Positions 26,901 to 34,178 are shown, counted from the stretch's first letter. The stretch: 42,445 nt of DNA from Thermoplasmatota archaeon (GCA_025457865.1 JALOTP010000013.1:1-42445), one strand, 5' to 3'. The notes: generated by a model from the sequence alone, not told the origin. A program made the numbers and translations.

Positions 26901-28717
26901 ATGTGATAAATCGGGATCCCTAGGGATTCGCATGTCTCGAACACTTCTTTAACAGAGTAGATTTCGCAATCGATCACCCTTTTGAGCGCATCGGTTTCGA
27001 GGTCCGACATCATCAAACCCGTATCTAATAGGAACTGTATTGCAGTACTAAGGTTCCCATCCCTGGAGAAAGCGTTGAGGAGCTGGAACCGCATGTCCAT
27101 CTTGATTCCTTGATATTGGATAATATCGTCTCGGTAACTATTTAGCTCTGCGCCGATTATGAGAAGGGTGGGGTAACTGACCCAGTTCATCTCAAGGATA
27201 TTTGCCACGCTATCGTATTTAAGGTCCGAGAGGTGATGATAGACCGCACCAACAAGATAGAGCATTTCACCCAATGTTTCGTCAGTAGGTATGTCCTTGC
27301 TTCCCATGGAGATCAGGGATTTGGTCATGATCACACGTTCGTTCCTCTCGAAGAGATGGTCCGCCGGATATTTGCCAGCATCCAAGCTAATGGCATAGTA
27401 GGACCCTGCATTGACGATGCTCACATCCTCGGTTGAGAACGATGATGGGCCAATGATCCTGATCTTCAGTTTCTGCTCCACCCCTATGGGAGCCTTTTCA
27501 CCGATCTCCAATACAGCTCCGTCCAGCCTGAGGTTGGGGTAGGTCGAGTTCCCGTCGGACCCTATCTCATATGAGAGTGTGAGCCTCTTTCCAAGCAGTT
27601 CAGGAAGGCTCCTGTTCAATCTGATCCCTCCGACCTCGATAATAGCGCGGAATTCGAGCCCACTAGGTATAGACGGGGATTCACCCATCGGAGTGAGCAC
27701 CACATCACTGCCGAGGGACCCTTTTTTAACCTCTTTCTTCCCGTAGATAGCATCGGCAAAGCACTGGAAGTCCAACTCTTCAATGCTACCGTTCAACGAA
27801 TCCCCCAGCGATCTTGTGAACAGATCCATCAGGGACCCGATCGTCTTATTCCATTCATCCTCTGGAATGGCCTCGAAATAGGTGTCGTCGAACTCGGCCA
27901 TGGAGTAATGATCCGTTTCGAAGGTCGAGTTGTCAAGGTAGGATAACGCGATCTCCTCCAGATGGAGGTTCAGATCCTCAACGGATGTCTTGGGAGCGAT
28001 GTAATTGTATTGGACAAAGCTAGGATCGAACGACTTCCATACCCCCTCCGTGAAAGCTTCCATCCAGATGTGGTCCATAATGATCCTGTCGTCCTTCCTG
28101 ATCGATGGGATCCCATTCATCATCAAAGCGTCCAATGTGGAGTTGTCATCGAAGGACCCGATCCAATTCCCGACCATAGCTATCGGGGCTTCCAAGGTCC
28201 CGGTTACGAAACGGCAAGGTACCCCATTTGTGCGGAGAATGGCGCTCATCAAAGCGGATTGGTCAGCATCGTTCCCTTCTCCCTGGAGAAGGGTCTCATG
28301 TGCCCCTTTCATGAGTCCGAAATATGGTTTGTAAAGGACCTTCTCCCTCACATAGGACATCGCCTGGTCAGGGGTGGATATATTCGAAGCTACCTCCCTT
28401 ATCTCCTTGGTGTCCTCCACCCCTTCCGTGAACATTAGGTCTGCGGCCTGATAGGTCGTATCCCCGCTCGTATATGCCACATCACCCTCCTCCGTGAAGT
28501 AAGGTCCTCCAGGCGATAGATGGTAGCTTCTGTGGACGAACCTCAGATCCTCATTTTTGGTCCCATTCGCTTTATCTTTACCTTCATCTCCACCAGCAGT
28601 CGATATCAGGTCGTTCATAAGCGGATTCAGTACCGCTGATGAGACCATCAATAGAACAGATAGAGCAGCGAACAAAGCATATGTTCTAAGCGTACCCTTC
28701 AAGGGATCGAACCTCAT
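17960..28717 (-). CDS. Giant multidomain surface protein (pseudo-transglutaminase, amidotransferase-like, NHL propeller, PKD, C-terminal anchor)
   Basis: 3585 residues. I chose ATG 28715-28717: GGGGGGAAGG sits just upstream, and the upstream in-frame ATG at 28753 lies before the predicted transcription start. In order: signal/anchor helix (about 10-30); transglutaminase-like domain (about 90-250) with histidine in DHIWMEAF and aspartate in SFDPSF, but GNDADQSALM where GDC is expected, so the nucleophile is missing; a lysine-rich helical segment (about 690-880); beta domains; an acidic DPDPTPPPPPDLPGG linker; a class I amidotransferase-like alpha/beta domain (about 1230-1490) with ESGGSILSFSQLSG; many Ig/CARDB-like domains; about ten NHL-type repeats (about 2095-2630) such as PFGLEISNNGSWIYVADLGN; more Ig-like domains; a PKD domain (about 3440-3535) with SWDFGDGKS; one membrane helix and a charged tail. 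It stands alone on the minus strand. Probable cell-surface binding or scaffold protein; ligand unknown. Confidence 0.85.
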   Translation of the reverse strand: MRFDPLKGTLRTYALFAALSVLLMVSSAVLNPLMNDLISTAGGDEGKDKANGTKNEDLRFVHRSYHLSPGGPYFTEEGDVAYTSGDTTYQAADLMFTEGVEDTKEIREVASNISTPDQAMSYVREKVLYKPYFGLMKGAHETLLQGEGNDADQSALMSAILRTNGVPCRFVTGTLEAPIAMVGNWIGSFDDNSTLDALMMNGIPSIRKDDRIIMDHIWMEAFTEGVWKSFDPSFVQYNYIAPKTSVEDLNLHLEEIALSYLDNSTFETDHYSMAEFDDTYFEAIPEDEWNKTIGSLMDLFTRSLGDSLNGSIEELDFQCFADAIYGKKEVKKGSLGSDVVLTPMGESPSIPSGLEFRAIIEVGGIRLNRSLPELLGKRLTLSYEIGSDGNSTYPNLRLDGAVLEIGEKAPIGVEQKLKIRIIGPSSFSTEDVSIVNAGSYYAISLDAGKYPADHLFERNERVIMTKSLISMGSKDIPTDETLGEMLYLVGAVYHHLSDLKYDSVANILEMNWVSYPTLLIIGAELNSYRDDIIQYQGIKMDMRFQLLNAFSRDGNLSTAIQFLLDTGLMMSDLETDALKRVIDCEIYSVKEVFETCESLGIPIYHITYLNSEVLQTLNISDEDSAMIEPYIDSGFTVIAPGGAVTINEWTGCGFKIMDQTNGSVLFLLSGGTSDPVTDVIVSIWDGSPEEAWERFFFDIAETATPYALLFTIPFKVAGIWAKNPCSFYANLIESILIAVNSLIENILAPKMIGKIFKKLQFDFYKIMIRKMEGNPDLIKTYIDKLSRNPEIKAKIDKFIQGFIDNYGLTKDQAINRQETLLMIAFEFAEEKFKFLNENILHDILFKMSTKLSDFLKGLESFQKKIMEIIRQYFPPDYKKCRPKLVSDVNPVYFGQVGKSGKVAEMLVIYDKSSGWDPHSNKPGQYMHGNVSWKISDDSSMKHGFEAESGSFWGSTVPHEYGAAPIGVTKESSKGWLSFDIIEGRIGPDNRIGLSTVKVDVGKYIEKHGYTSNKKVVFNVYITYTGEYEGAPREGTTGSKNYQPTIIRFVCVERVEVQFTLKEVTVGYHPQSLSFSLNPSKSSDEKTFLVKHTGADDTPTIDITGIHDKQSGFGAYAVVVSWGDASFLDPKQSSTIHVKATALKFPKKGYQVHLATVQINVKYQVGPNNFKHLKNINERIIVFISAKNEPDPDPTPPPPPDLPGGTHPDDAETSPQLLLRDPDDNFDDILRNAIRKDGSNSRILFRYSSYHDQLGGISDPIAERDRIVRITSSMSSLYERMVQNRTGLLTELNRAPDIMLLKNGFHEPMSDLLTRYREPFVYVTPEDFDHMMIEDFKVLIVPSGGFYGLSTSEAFKERLKLYAESGGSILSFSQLSGSELSVLPGDIGGFGYGEDQNCFYSAVYMETFTAALSGQTTTTPTVNVDGYFSLYPDNSTVMLRRTKNGMPALLSYPYGNGKVVASTLFSDWAYGAGGASSEELSFVRDLIYWSVRDVDLRVGPADGIEISFDVPNEGSFYGSPKTTGTDLAIALVGPDRTIREYVNETVEILPGDSLNHTFSHKALTEPGIWTIEHILTGKGGTILGDGFDAMRISVSKYAENPNGFTYKGNELQLWVESDTERAAKGSKILLRAFVRNNGDTEFKGNLAYGGHEARYEGGRFWAYYGAVQDITVRPGQVGVFPVTWTIDKSTSFYFGLYEKGQDWENLAKNTIMAESRISTEKGIWVYQPSLSVEISSDNEYYKEGEQVSLSIHLKNLRQSTTLGTLPVSVKDPNNKLVFNKVIPVNISSEGTKDIWVNFTLPADSTQGFYSASAEFMDPSGQRAGRGVCFFELPKDYSVSLVFGNGNGIYRIREMLDFEVRIRSYSENAINSVVNVSVPDCNLTKTMNMVLDPDEVEKYPFSVKIPTNLTPKRYTITVQVAWGDFSKDHIYSIPVSKLEVAIAGGATRNSGDRFDLSIKNVGGVDTGITSTARLLDPRYFVVAKERIMDFLMAGEAKSYSITIPSESATDQYLLIVRAFDNTTSWEARQDKAISVSGASATIEVATDGLSYPRTSEIKASAEGVNGPIALDGASIAFEAYETNKGIPMLYKDQWGHQEEEMSYPTGVAVDGQARVYVVDSLSNGGEERMIVKVFDPWGGLIASFASDRQEPGSLQFPHSIALDEERGLIYLTNRDHITVYYQDNWTYAGDIIVAGQNFAGKLRDLAYDGNGTLYATAGWGAGNMVYKFSTNGTLIKGWGTFYNGLAAGPGQFNEPFGLEISNNGSWIYVADLGNHRVQVFDTNGTYLFSFGGFGTNESLFNLTLGIAIDEEGMVYVGDYENCRIQVFNATGGFQYSFGSKGYANGAMNHPYYLAIQGDVLYVADYHNHRVQRFDLTGTSQAAWGGPDLERPAGISYDRYGNIYVLEDVNNRVLKYDNDGNFIKEWTLPNPGYWYGQDYDIDVDRINDWVYVSNHSPDPLVARYWILKFDLNGTYLNVWYSEGHEVAVDTEGYVYSISHHGTLFKYNSTGSLVQEMPGINGGGLAVDNEGFIYVAYRGYDFGVIDIFDSVGKLVRRFDTAFKYGPQEIHVDGRGDIYFSDYLAGKIVKMYRNGTYAWESSLTGYTEGLTVDDEGNIFMGSSIWQYGPSFYNSTIYKYEQPGYSPIWSDKSTIDVASGKAYSANVSADPAEIGTEGKYWMRGVLRSSLGQVLSWDETPFFLADGNISLTMVTNRRGYLLDEPIEIDCVVWNYASFSRVTRVVIWKDSVEVLNRTYSVPPLGSVRFLVTFTANASFLLKGLVTVEGTRGSVVDSMTTLEYIPVGPPVIDALIDAPYYVGMGPFTATLRVRNAWQEPVDLHVSFLGSEKDVHLGPEQVMVMAVETSLIADTTITAYITGDAVFSVSRYVRLAERVHVTISSQMFDHDGELEIPYSIENLYNRDCRFQVRFVIGDQVIVKDHFLSAYATSTETLSLTLVAGIYLLNFSTPMQEGSVVLNVATPDLIVTECIPQTLGAGMDSSIFFRVSNQGPVDGNGEFRVTIPGIFQDTRTIHCTSGSTIEVWFNFTLPDDIPSATVGIEYSIDGRNGGLTTSYMMGHSIEVRPVLDKDLYLNGEIIKLNVSMRYNALVSNYTLRVQFGDFENTTAFHLESYGSAFFLFDIPVVLTGEKLFVSVNLPSGRSLYINYIDVREKMENTGVLVTLDSKFNTGSMMNINVTTLREGLVDLTTPWGSWSGTVSGTKFVQMPIPMYVVSGTYDVDHQFGDMIGSTPFYVSGCEAAVIGASISGDLKIGGEFSATIKVWSNRYAEYEVRSSLIAPNGEGYPNTPLVISLVPGMNTISVGDMTSVRTGTHVLAVDIMLINETGSRSGSVSSRHRIDIAGPSILSMRTDKTSYLSDEELKLSLHVLEPMGAELAVLIDDEEVAYTGDLGEYCTISVGLLGLKERMHQLKVVLRTGTGDEVSGAFTNFNMISPYLSVNAAPSMVNVSASSYVIDKGSEVAFHATFMDIDGDEVNVSWDFGDGKSASGSDVKHRYDRKGTYTVTVTAYDTKSHSTSESITMVVRGEEKEPVHWWVYLLIAFVILILILIIAALVVLTVRSRVQGAKGPEKEE

Positions 28718-28756
28718 GCACCTTCCCCCCACTGGCCGAAAGGGACGGTCCATCCC

Positions 28757-28763
28757 TTAAAAG
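28757..28763 (-). promoter_or_regulatory. TATA-like box of the giant surface gene
   Basis: On the minus strand CCTTTTAAGGG is centred near 28760. Start of transcription about 26 bases on would be near 28733, leaving roughly 16 leader bases with the Shine-Dalgarno before ATG 28717. This spacing favours the shorter start. Confidence 0.4.
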
Positions 28764-28848
28764 GAATGGAACGGGATGCAGGTCACCGTCCCCCAGACCT
28801 AATGGTCATTGGGGCTCTTTATCTTTTCTTTGACCTGTTGGCCATCCA

Positions 28849-29385
28849 TCACCAGCAGTGGTCGGTCGTCTCACTGCCAACATCATCTTTTTTCCTCTGG
28901 AATATGGGGACCTCAAGGACATTCCCTTCCCAGATCGTATCGGTCAGCTTCCTGCATCCTTCCATGACCTCATCTGACATGTCGTGGAACAAGCCAGCAA
29001 CGGATATCTGTATGCCTATCAGTTCGACCACACGGACCTTCTCCCTCAGATAGCCCATCACGTAGGAAAGAGGGAGGGAATGCGAACATGGTATGGATAC
29101 ATCGATCAGTTCTTCCGGTATCCTCCTGACCGCTCCTGCCGTCATTCCCATATCCACGGCATCAATGATGAGGCAGACCTCTGCCCCGCTCTCCCTGATG
29201 GGTTTCGTGTAGTTCTCAGGCATCACATCGGCGTCTATGAGGGAGAGCATCACTTTTTCAGGGCAACCATCAAGGTCCATTCTTTCCTTTAACAGGTCTA
29301 TGACATAGGGACCCGCGGAGTCATCGCCCCTCAATCTTGAACCTGTCCCGACGACAATGGTCAGAGGAAGGTCCCCGCCATTCAT
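28849..29385 (-). CDS. hycI: HycI-type hydrogenase maturation endopeptidase
   Basis: 178 residues. Nickel-dependent protease that trims the C-terminus of the hydrogenase large subunit after the Ni-Fe site is built. The family signs are [20 protein letters not shown] (metal-binding aspartate in RGDD), IIDAVDMG (second aspartate) and [10 protein letters not shown] (histidine); the DA-DMG form points to the HycI branch that serves group 4 hydrogenases. ATG overlaps the transaldolase stop by ATGA, so it is the last gene of the tkt-tal set. The only large subunit in the window is MbhL, which has a removable tail. Substrate pairing is inference. Confidence 0.85.
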   Translation of the reverse strand: MNGGDLPLTIVVGTGSRLRGDDSAGPYVIDLLKERMDLDGCPEKVMLSLIDADVMPENYTKPIRESGAEVCLIIDAVDMGMTAGAVRRIPEELIDVSIPCSHSLPLSYVMGYLREKVRVVELIGIQISVAGLFHDMSDEVMEGCRKLTDTIWEGNVLEVPIFQRKKDDVGSETTDHCW

Positions 29386-30029
29386 CTCCCGGGCACCTTC
29401 TTCCAGTCATCAAGGAACTTCTGGATGCCTATGTCCGTGAGCGGGTGTTTGATCATCTGCTGCAGGACAGAATATGGTATGGTGGCTATGTGGGCCCCGC
29501 ACTCTGCGGCTTCCAGGACGTGGAGCGGGTTCCTGACCGATGCGACGATGACCTCGGTCATGATACCGTAATTGTCATAGATGTCCACTATCCGCCTTAC
29601 CACGTCCATCCCGTACTCGGTAACATCATCGAGCCTCCCCACGAACGGTGAGACGTAGCTTGCCCCAGCCTTAGCGGCAAGGAGGGCCTGGTTGGGGTGG
29701 AAAATCAGGGTGACATTGGTCCTGATCCCCGCTCCCCTGCATCTGCTTACGGCCTTCAGCCCTTCAGCGGTCATGGGTATCTTCACAACGATATTCTTGT
29801 GTATCTTCGAGAGCTCTATAGCCTCTTTGAACATGCCCTCAGAGTCCTCGGCAACGGTCTCAGCAGAAATGGGTCCGTCAACGATGGAGCAAATCTCCTT
29901 CACAACGTCCTTGAAGTCCCTTCCCTCCTTTGCGATAAGGGATGGGTTCGTCGTTACCCCGTCTATCACCCCAAGCTTGCTCGCTTCCCTGATCTGCCCT
30001 ACGTTCGCTGTGTCCAGGAACAACTTCAT
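29382..30029 (-). CDS. tal: Transaldolase (TalC / fructose-6-phosphate aldolase-like)
   Basis: 215 residues, the short form of the family. It transfers the dihydroxyacetone unit between sugar phosphates in the non-oxidative pentose phosphate pathway. [29 protein letters not shown], then NIVVKIPMT with the Schiff-base lysine, [15 protein letters not shown] and [11 protein letters not shown] are all classical. ATG 30029 has AGAGGTG five bases upstream; GTG 30038, which overlaps the transketolase stop (GTGA), is an alternative. Members of this size can be transaldolase or fructose-6-phosphate aldolase; the transketolase neighbours favour transaldolase. Confidence 0.9.
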   Translation of the reverse strand: MKLFLDTANVGQIREASKLGVIDGVTTNPSLIAKEGRDFKDVVKEICSIVDGPISAETVAEDSEGMFKEAIELSKIHKNIVVKIPMTAEGLKAVSRCRGAGIRTNVTLIFHPNQALLAAKAGASYVSPFVGRLDDVTEYGMDVVRRIVDIYDNYGIMTEVIVASVRNPLHVLEAAECGAHIATIPYSVLQQMIKHPLTDIGIQKFLDDWKKVPGR

Positions 30030-30034
30030 TCCGT

Positions 30035-30979
30035 TCACCTCTTCATGGAAATGGCGATCTTTGCGTTCTCAACGATGTTCTCAGCGGTTAGACCGTAGGC
30101 CCGCATGAGCTCTTCGGACTCTCCCGACTCGCCGAAGACGTCCGGTATCCCGACCCTCCTCTGAGGTACCGGGGCGAAATCGGCAAGGACCTCCGCAACG
30201 GCCGAACCCATACCGACGATCATGTTGTGCTCCTCCGCGGTCACTATCGCTCCGGTCCGTTTGGCGCAACCGATTATCATCCTCTTGTCTATAGGTTTGA
30301 TGGTGGACAGGTTGACGACTCTGGCGGATATGCCTTCCTTGGACAGTATCTCGGCTGCCTCCAGGGCCTTGGAGACCATCAGACCAACGGCGATGATCGT
30401 AACATCCTCTCCGTCCTTCAGAAGGTCGGCCCTGCCAATATTGAACTCGTAGCTCTCGTCGTAGATGAGGGGGCAATCCGTCCTGCCTATCCGGATATAA
30501 CATGGGCCAGGGCTTTCAGCCACCTTCAGAACTGCCTTCTTTGTCTCCCAGTAATCGGCCGGCGCTATCACGGTCATGTGGGGAAGGACCCTCATGAGCG
30601 CAAGGTCCTCGTGCATCTGGTGCGAAGCCCCATCGCCGCCGACGGTTATTCCGGCATGTGTAGCTACTATCTTGACATTGAGCTTGGGGTAGGCTATGGA
30701 CTGTCTGATCTGGTCATACACCCTTCCCGTTGCGAACATGGCGAAAGTGGATGCGAAGACGATCTTCCCGGTCGAAGCCAGTCCCGCTGACATCCCCATC
30801 ATGTTCTGTTCCGCCACCCCGCAGTTGAAGAACCTCTCGGGGAACTCCTTGCCGAAGAGGTGAGTAGTTGTCGATGAGGACAGGTCAGCGTTAAGAGCGA
30901 CCACCTGCTGGTACTTCTTGCCCAGCTCTACCAGTGCTTCCCCGAACCCCGGCCTCATGTTCTTTAGCTTCCATTCCAT
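30035..30979 (-). CDS. tktB: Transketolase, C-terminal (pyrimidine-binding and C-terminal) subunit
   Basis: 314 residues. Half of a split transketolase as is usual in archaea. It starts [19 protein letters not shown], contains the catalytic glutamate in [20 protein letters not shown], the loop [16 protein letters not shown], and the C-terminal domain with [21 protein letters not shown] 30979 is preferred (GGGGGTGAG upstream); GTG 30982 is possible. It overlaps the N-subunit stop. Together with the next gene it makes one thiamine diphosphate enzyme. Confidence 0.92.
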   Translation of the reverse strand: MEWKLKNMRPGFGEALVELGKKYQQVVALNADLSSSTTTHLFGKEFPERFFNCGVAEQNMMGMSAGLASTGKIVFASTFAMFATGRVYDQIRQSIAYPKLNVKIVATHAGITVGGDGASHQMHEDLALMRVLPHMTVIAPADYWETKKAVLKVAESPGPCYIRIGRTDCPLIYDESYEFNIGRADLLKDGEDVTIIAVGLMVSKALEAAEILSKEGISARVVNLSTIKPIDKRMIIGCAKRTGAIVTAEEHNMIVGMGSAVAEVLADFAPVPQRRVGIPDVFGESGESEELMRAYGLTAENIVENAKIAISMKR

Positions 30980-31806
30980 CACTGCTCACCCCCGCCGACC
31001 TCTTTGAGGGCCTGTTCGAGCTCCTCATCGCTAGGGGCCTTGCCATGGAACTTGACCGAACCTTCCATGAAGGACACCCCCTTTCCCTTGACAGTGTTGG
31101 CTATGATGATGGATGGTCTTCCCTTGACGGATGCAGCATCCTTGAAGGCCCTTAGAAGCTCCTTGAAATCGTGGCCGTTCACCTCTATGGTGTTCCATCC
31201 GAAGGCCTGGAACTTGGGTGCGACAGGGTCCACAGACATTATGGTCTCAGTATGGCCGTCTATCTGGAGCTTGTTCCTGTCCAGGACGGCGCAGAGATTA
31301 TCGACCTTATAATGCGAGGCCGCCATGGCAGCTTCCCATACCTGACCTTCCTGTATCTCCCCGTCCCCCAAGATGCAGTAGGTCCTGTAGTCTCGCCTGT
31401 CGAGCCTTGCGCCTATGGCCATGCCTATGGCCGCCGACAGTCCTTGACCGAGGGAACCAGTGGACATGTCTATTCCAGGGGTCTTGTTCATGCTGGGATG
31501 GCCCTGGAGCCTGCTGCCCAGCTTTCTCAGTGTGAGGAGCTCATCCTTGTCGAAATAACCGTTCATGGCAAGGATAGTGTAGAGTATTGGGCAACCGTGA
31601 CCTTTGGAAAGGACCAGTCGGTCCCTGTCGGGCCAAAGGGGGTTGTCCGGGTCGTGCCTCATCACACTTGAATAAAGGGTGACAAGGACCTCGACGAGCG
31701 AGAGGGAGCCGCCCGGGTGACCTGAGCCTGCCTCGTGTATCATCCTGAGCACCCAACCTCTGGCCTCTCTTGCACTGGATTTGAGCTCTGGAATGGTCTC
31801 ATCCAT
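30979..31806 (-). CDS. tktA: Transketolase, N-terminal (ThDP-binding) subunit
   Basis: 275 residues from ATG 31806. Binds the diphosphate of thiamine: GDGEIQEGQVWEAAM with the downstream asparagine in DRNKLQIDG. Also SGHPGGSLS, VLSKGHGCPILYT and STGSLGQGLS, all standard. The start is uncertain: ATG 31806 fits family length but has no Shine-Dalgarno, whereas GTG 31839, 11 codons upstream, has TGGAG nine bases before it. The frame stays open to 32064, but that part overlaps cca and is not coding for this protein. Confidence 0.9.
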   Translation of the reverse strand: MDETIPELKSSAREARGWVLRMIHEAGSGHPGGSLSLVEVLVTLYSSVMRHDPDNPLWPDRDRLVLSKGHGCPILYTILAMNGYFDKDELLTLRKLGSRLQGHPSMNKTPGIDMSTGSLGQGLSAAIGMAIGARLDRRDYRTYCILGDGEIQEGQVWEAAMAASHYKVDNLCAVLDRNKLQIDGHTETIMSVDPVAPKFQAFGWNTIEVNGHDFKELLRAFKDAASVKGRPSIIIANTVKGKGVSFMEGSVKFHGKAPSDEELEQALKEVGGGEQ

Positions 31807-31900
31807 GTCGGTACAGGGATCGATATGCTCGATAGGCACGCTTCTCAGCTCCACTTCCCGCGAAAGCCAACGGGTCGTGGGGCGAGTAATGGTTCGTTCG

Positions 31901-31909
31901 ATAATTAAT
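31901..31909 (-). promoter_or_regulatory. TATA-like box of the tkt-tal-hycI set
   Basis: CATTAATTAT on the minus strand lies in the 92-125 base gap after cca, which ends at 31932. Expected transcription start is near 31879, upstream of both possible tktA starts. The operon may also be read through from cca. Confidence 0.35.
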
Positions 31910-31931
31910 GTTGTCCTGACCTCGTCCGATG

Positions 31932-33458
31932 TCAGGCCCCGTTTGCAGGACCGCATTTGGCAGTACTGGAAGAAAGGACAGAGGCCAGAAAGGACCTTAG
32001 CTCCTCCTCTAATGGTTCGATGAGGGTCGAACCGGCGAAAAGACCGCGAGCATGCTCGGACCATGCATCGATAAGGAGCTCCTTAGGCATCGTCCTGCCC
32101 CTCTGAACGACAGTGAACAATCTACCGCTCTCAGCATCAAGACGGACCCTATCTCCCCACCTTATCCTGAATTCATCTGACCTGGGGTTGTCCGAAGGCG
32201 GCCCCCAGTGCTGCTTCGAAGGAGGAAGCTGTGAGGGGTCCGTATTGATCCCTATGGCCAAAATGGGACCTTTGGTAGTGGCCGATCGGAGGGCCCACCT
32301 GGTCCGAGCATAGGCCTGGTCCATCTCCCGACCGTTGGGGAAGACAAGGCAGAAGTCGATCGCCGATGAAGCAAACCCCTCCCTTCTCAGGGATGAGAGG
32401 CAGTACCTGAGTATCCTCCTGAGCTGGGTGGCGACGATGCTGCTGTTACCTTCTGGTAAAGGGCAAACTAACGGGGACCTCATGGTAAGTGGACCATTGC
32501 TTACGAAGACCGGGGCAGGCAAGTTCAAAGGTCTGACCGAGAAAGGATGGAACAGGTCCTTTGAAGGTTCTTCAAGGAGCGCTCTTGCACAACGTGCCGT
32601 AAAGGCAAGCGTCTGGGCAGAGACCGGTGAGGCCACATTCCTCCTAGGATCGACGGGGTCAATAATGATCAGAGGTTCCCTTGGGAACCTGTCTGCCATA
32701 TGACGCAATGGATCTTGGTCATGGGTCCTTGTACGCGCCCCTACATCTATAACGACCGGCCCTTCCGGGAGCCACATCGTATCACTGACATCTTCCGAGG
32801 ACAAGGGCGGTTCCCTCAACGTCTTTATGGCCGCCAACATCCGTATGGCACCGGAAAGGCCTCCGAAGGTTATTATCAGGAGCTCCGTCAGGTATCCGCT
32901 TAAACCGTTGACGGTATCCTCGGCGCCGTAAGCTCCTATGCCCTTGAGGAAGGATTTCAGCAGCAGGACCTCCATCCTCTGTTCCGGGCGTAGCGTCGCA
33001 TTCACGTATTCGACATGGTGAGGCGTCCTGTCAACCGCGGTCCTGACCTTCTCGCCCCTGCTGACCTTCAAACAGGGGACCATGTCGCAGGGGGCACCAT
33101 TGAAGGTACCTGTCAGGTATGGATGCTGGGTATATTTTTTCACGGGGCTCTGTAGGACCATCTCACCTATCGCCAGGCCCAATCCCTCCAGTGTGGAATC
33201 GGAAGTGCTCTCGGGGAAGAGGAGGAAGATGTCGAGATCGGGGTCCTTTGAAAAGGTCCCCTTGGCAACGGAGCCTGCAATTATGGGTTCTATTTCGCTA
33301 GCCCCCAAGGTGACTATCGCCTGCCTGGTCGCTGCCAAAAGACCATCGGTTATGGCTTGGACCCTTTCCCTTTCACCGGCGGTCGGAGCGACACTGGAAA
33401 GTATCGTATCCCTAACAGCAGGTGGGAGCACGGGCCGGACGTCCGGAGCCTCATCCAT
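31932..33458 (-). CDS. cca: CCA-adding enzyme (tRNA nucleotidyltransferase, archaeal class I)
   Basis: 508 residues. Adds or repairs the CCA end of tRNAs. The nucleotidyltransferase motif is clear: IAGSVAKGTFSKDPDLDIFLLF with the GS, KGT and paired aspartates (D-x-D), and the third acidic residue in GAPCDMVPCLKV. KSFLKGIGAYGAED and NGLSGYLTELLI belong to the archaeal central domain, VIDPVDPRRNVASPVS to the tail domains. It is longer than the usual 430-460 residues, mostly in the C-terminal part. No Shine-Dalgarno precedes ATG 33458, and a TTTATTA box lies about 27 bases upstream, so the message is probably leaderless. Neighbouring genes are not functionally linked to tRNA. Confidence 0.9.
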   Translation of the reverse strand: MDEAPDVRPVLPPAVRDTILSSVAPTAGERERVQAITDGLLAATRQAIVTLGASEIEPIIAGSVAKGTFSKDPDLDIFLLFPESTSDSTLEGLGLAIGEMVLQSPVKKYTQHPYLTGTFNGAPCDMVPCLKVSRGEKVRTAVDRTPHHVEYVNATLRPEQRMEVLLLKSFLKGIGAYGAEDTVNGLSGYLTELLIITFGGLSGAIRMLAAIKTLREPPLSSEDVSDTMWLPEGPVVIDVGARTRTHDQDPLRHMADRFPREPLIIIDPVDPRRNVASPVSAQTLAFTARCARALLEEPSKDLFHPFSVRPLNLPAPVFVSNGPLTMRSPLVCPLPEGNSSIVATQLRRILRYCLSSLRREGFASSAIDFCLVFPNGREMDQAYARTRWALRSATTKGPILAIGINTDPSQLPPSKQHWGPPSDNPRSDEFRIRWGDRVRLDAESGRLFTVVQRGRTMPKELLIDAWSEHARGLFAGSTLIEPLEEELRSFLASVLSSSTAKCGPANGA

Positions 33459-33480
33459 ATAGTATCGAATGGTTTTTCAA

Positions 33481-33506
33481 CTAATAAACCATAGCCTTTT
33501 TAAAAA
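33481..33506. promoter_or_regulatory. Compact divergent promoter for cca and the MBL hydrolase
   Basis: Within 58 bases there is TTTATTA on the minus strand at 33482-33488 (27 bases before the cca ATG) and TTTTTAAAAA at 33497-33506, roughly 11-30 bases before the possible MBL starts. The second box is self-complementary. Both genes may be leaderless or nearly so. Confidence 0.4.
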
Positions 33507-33516
33507 TCAGGGAGAT

Positions 33517-34173
33517 GTGAACGGGTTGGTGACGGTCAGGGTCTCGGGGACGGGAGCCTTCGATTCGAATATCTACCTGGTCTCGAACGGTGATGATGCT
33601 GCGGTCATAGATGCCGGGACCGGCCTCTCAGCCAAGGGCATCTTAAGGTCCATAAGGGACCAGCTTGAAGGCCGTGAGGTTAAGGCCATCATCCTGACCC
33701 ATGAGCATTTCGACCATAGCGGTGGGGGAAAGGCCCTGGCCACAGCCCTATCCGTTCCCATTTTGGCCTCAAGTGAGTGCTGCCGCATCCTCAGAGATGG
33801 TGATGATATCTACTCGGGCGCAGGGCTCTTTGGCTTCGAGCTCGAAGCTTACGAAGATGTAGAGGAGGTAGGGGCGGAGATCAAATTGGGGGGACTGGTG
33901 CTGGAGGTCCACCCTGTTCCCGGCCACTGCAAGGGCCAGATATCATTGATAGAACGAAATGAAAGGGCCCTCTTCTGCGGTGACCTTGCCTTCTGTGATG
34001 GCGGGGTGGGCAGATGGGACCTGCCAGGAGGCGACCTTGGAGAACTGAAACGCTCTCTATCTGGTGCTCTAAAATGGGATGTAAGGAGCCTGCATCCCGG
34101 TCATGGAAGGGAGGAATTGAAGGACCCAAAGTTGGAACTTAACTGGGCCTATCAGAGCATCAAGGACCTATGA
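33517..34173 (+). CDS. Metallo-beta-lactamase-fold hydrolase (glyoxalase II-like)
   Basis: 218 residues from GTG 33517. Binuclear metal hydrolase fold: THEHFDHSGGG (HxHxDH), the histidine in VPGHCKGQI, the bridging aspartate in FCGDLAFCDG and the last histidine in HPGHGREE. Size and the GHT-like PGHCKGQ element resemble glyoxalase II or persulfide dioxygenase-like proteins, but the substrate cannot be told from this. Start is uncertain: GTG 33517 has CAGGGAG close by; GTG 33529 would fit a leaderless message from the TTTTTAAAAA box; the frame is open to 33469. Convergent with the next small gene, five bases apart. Confidence 0.8.
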   Translation: MNGLVTVRVSGTGAFDSNIYLVSNGDDAAVIDAGTGLSAKGILRSIRDQLEGREVKAIILTHEHFDHSGGGKALATALSVPILASSECCRILRDGDDIYSGAGLFGFELEAYEDVEEVGAEIKLGGLVLEVHPVPGHCKGQISLIERNERALFCGDLAFCDGGVGRWDLPGGDLGELKRSLSGALKWDVRSLHPGHGREELKDPKLELNWAYQSIKDL

Positions 34174-34178
34174 GGCCT

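Noticed and set aside
31807..32064. N-terminal extension of the transketolase N subunit
   Set aside because: It overlaps the cca coding region and lies upstream of the putative TATA box; transketolase N subunits begin just before the LKSSAREARG segment.
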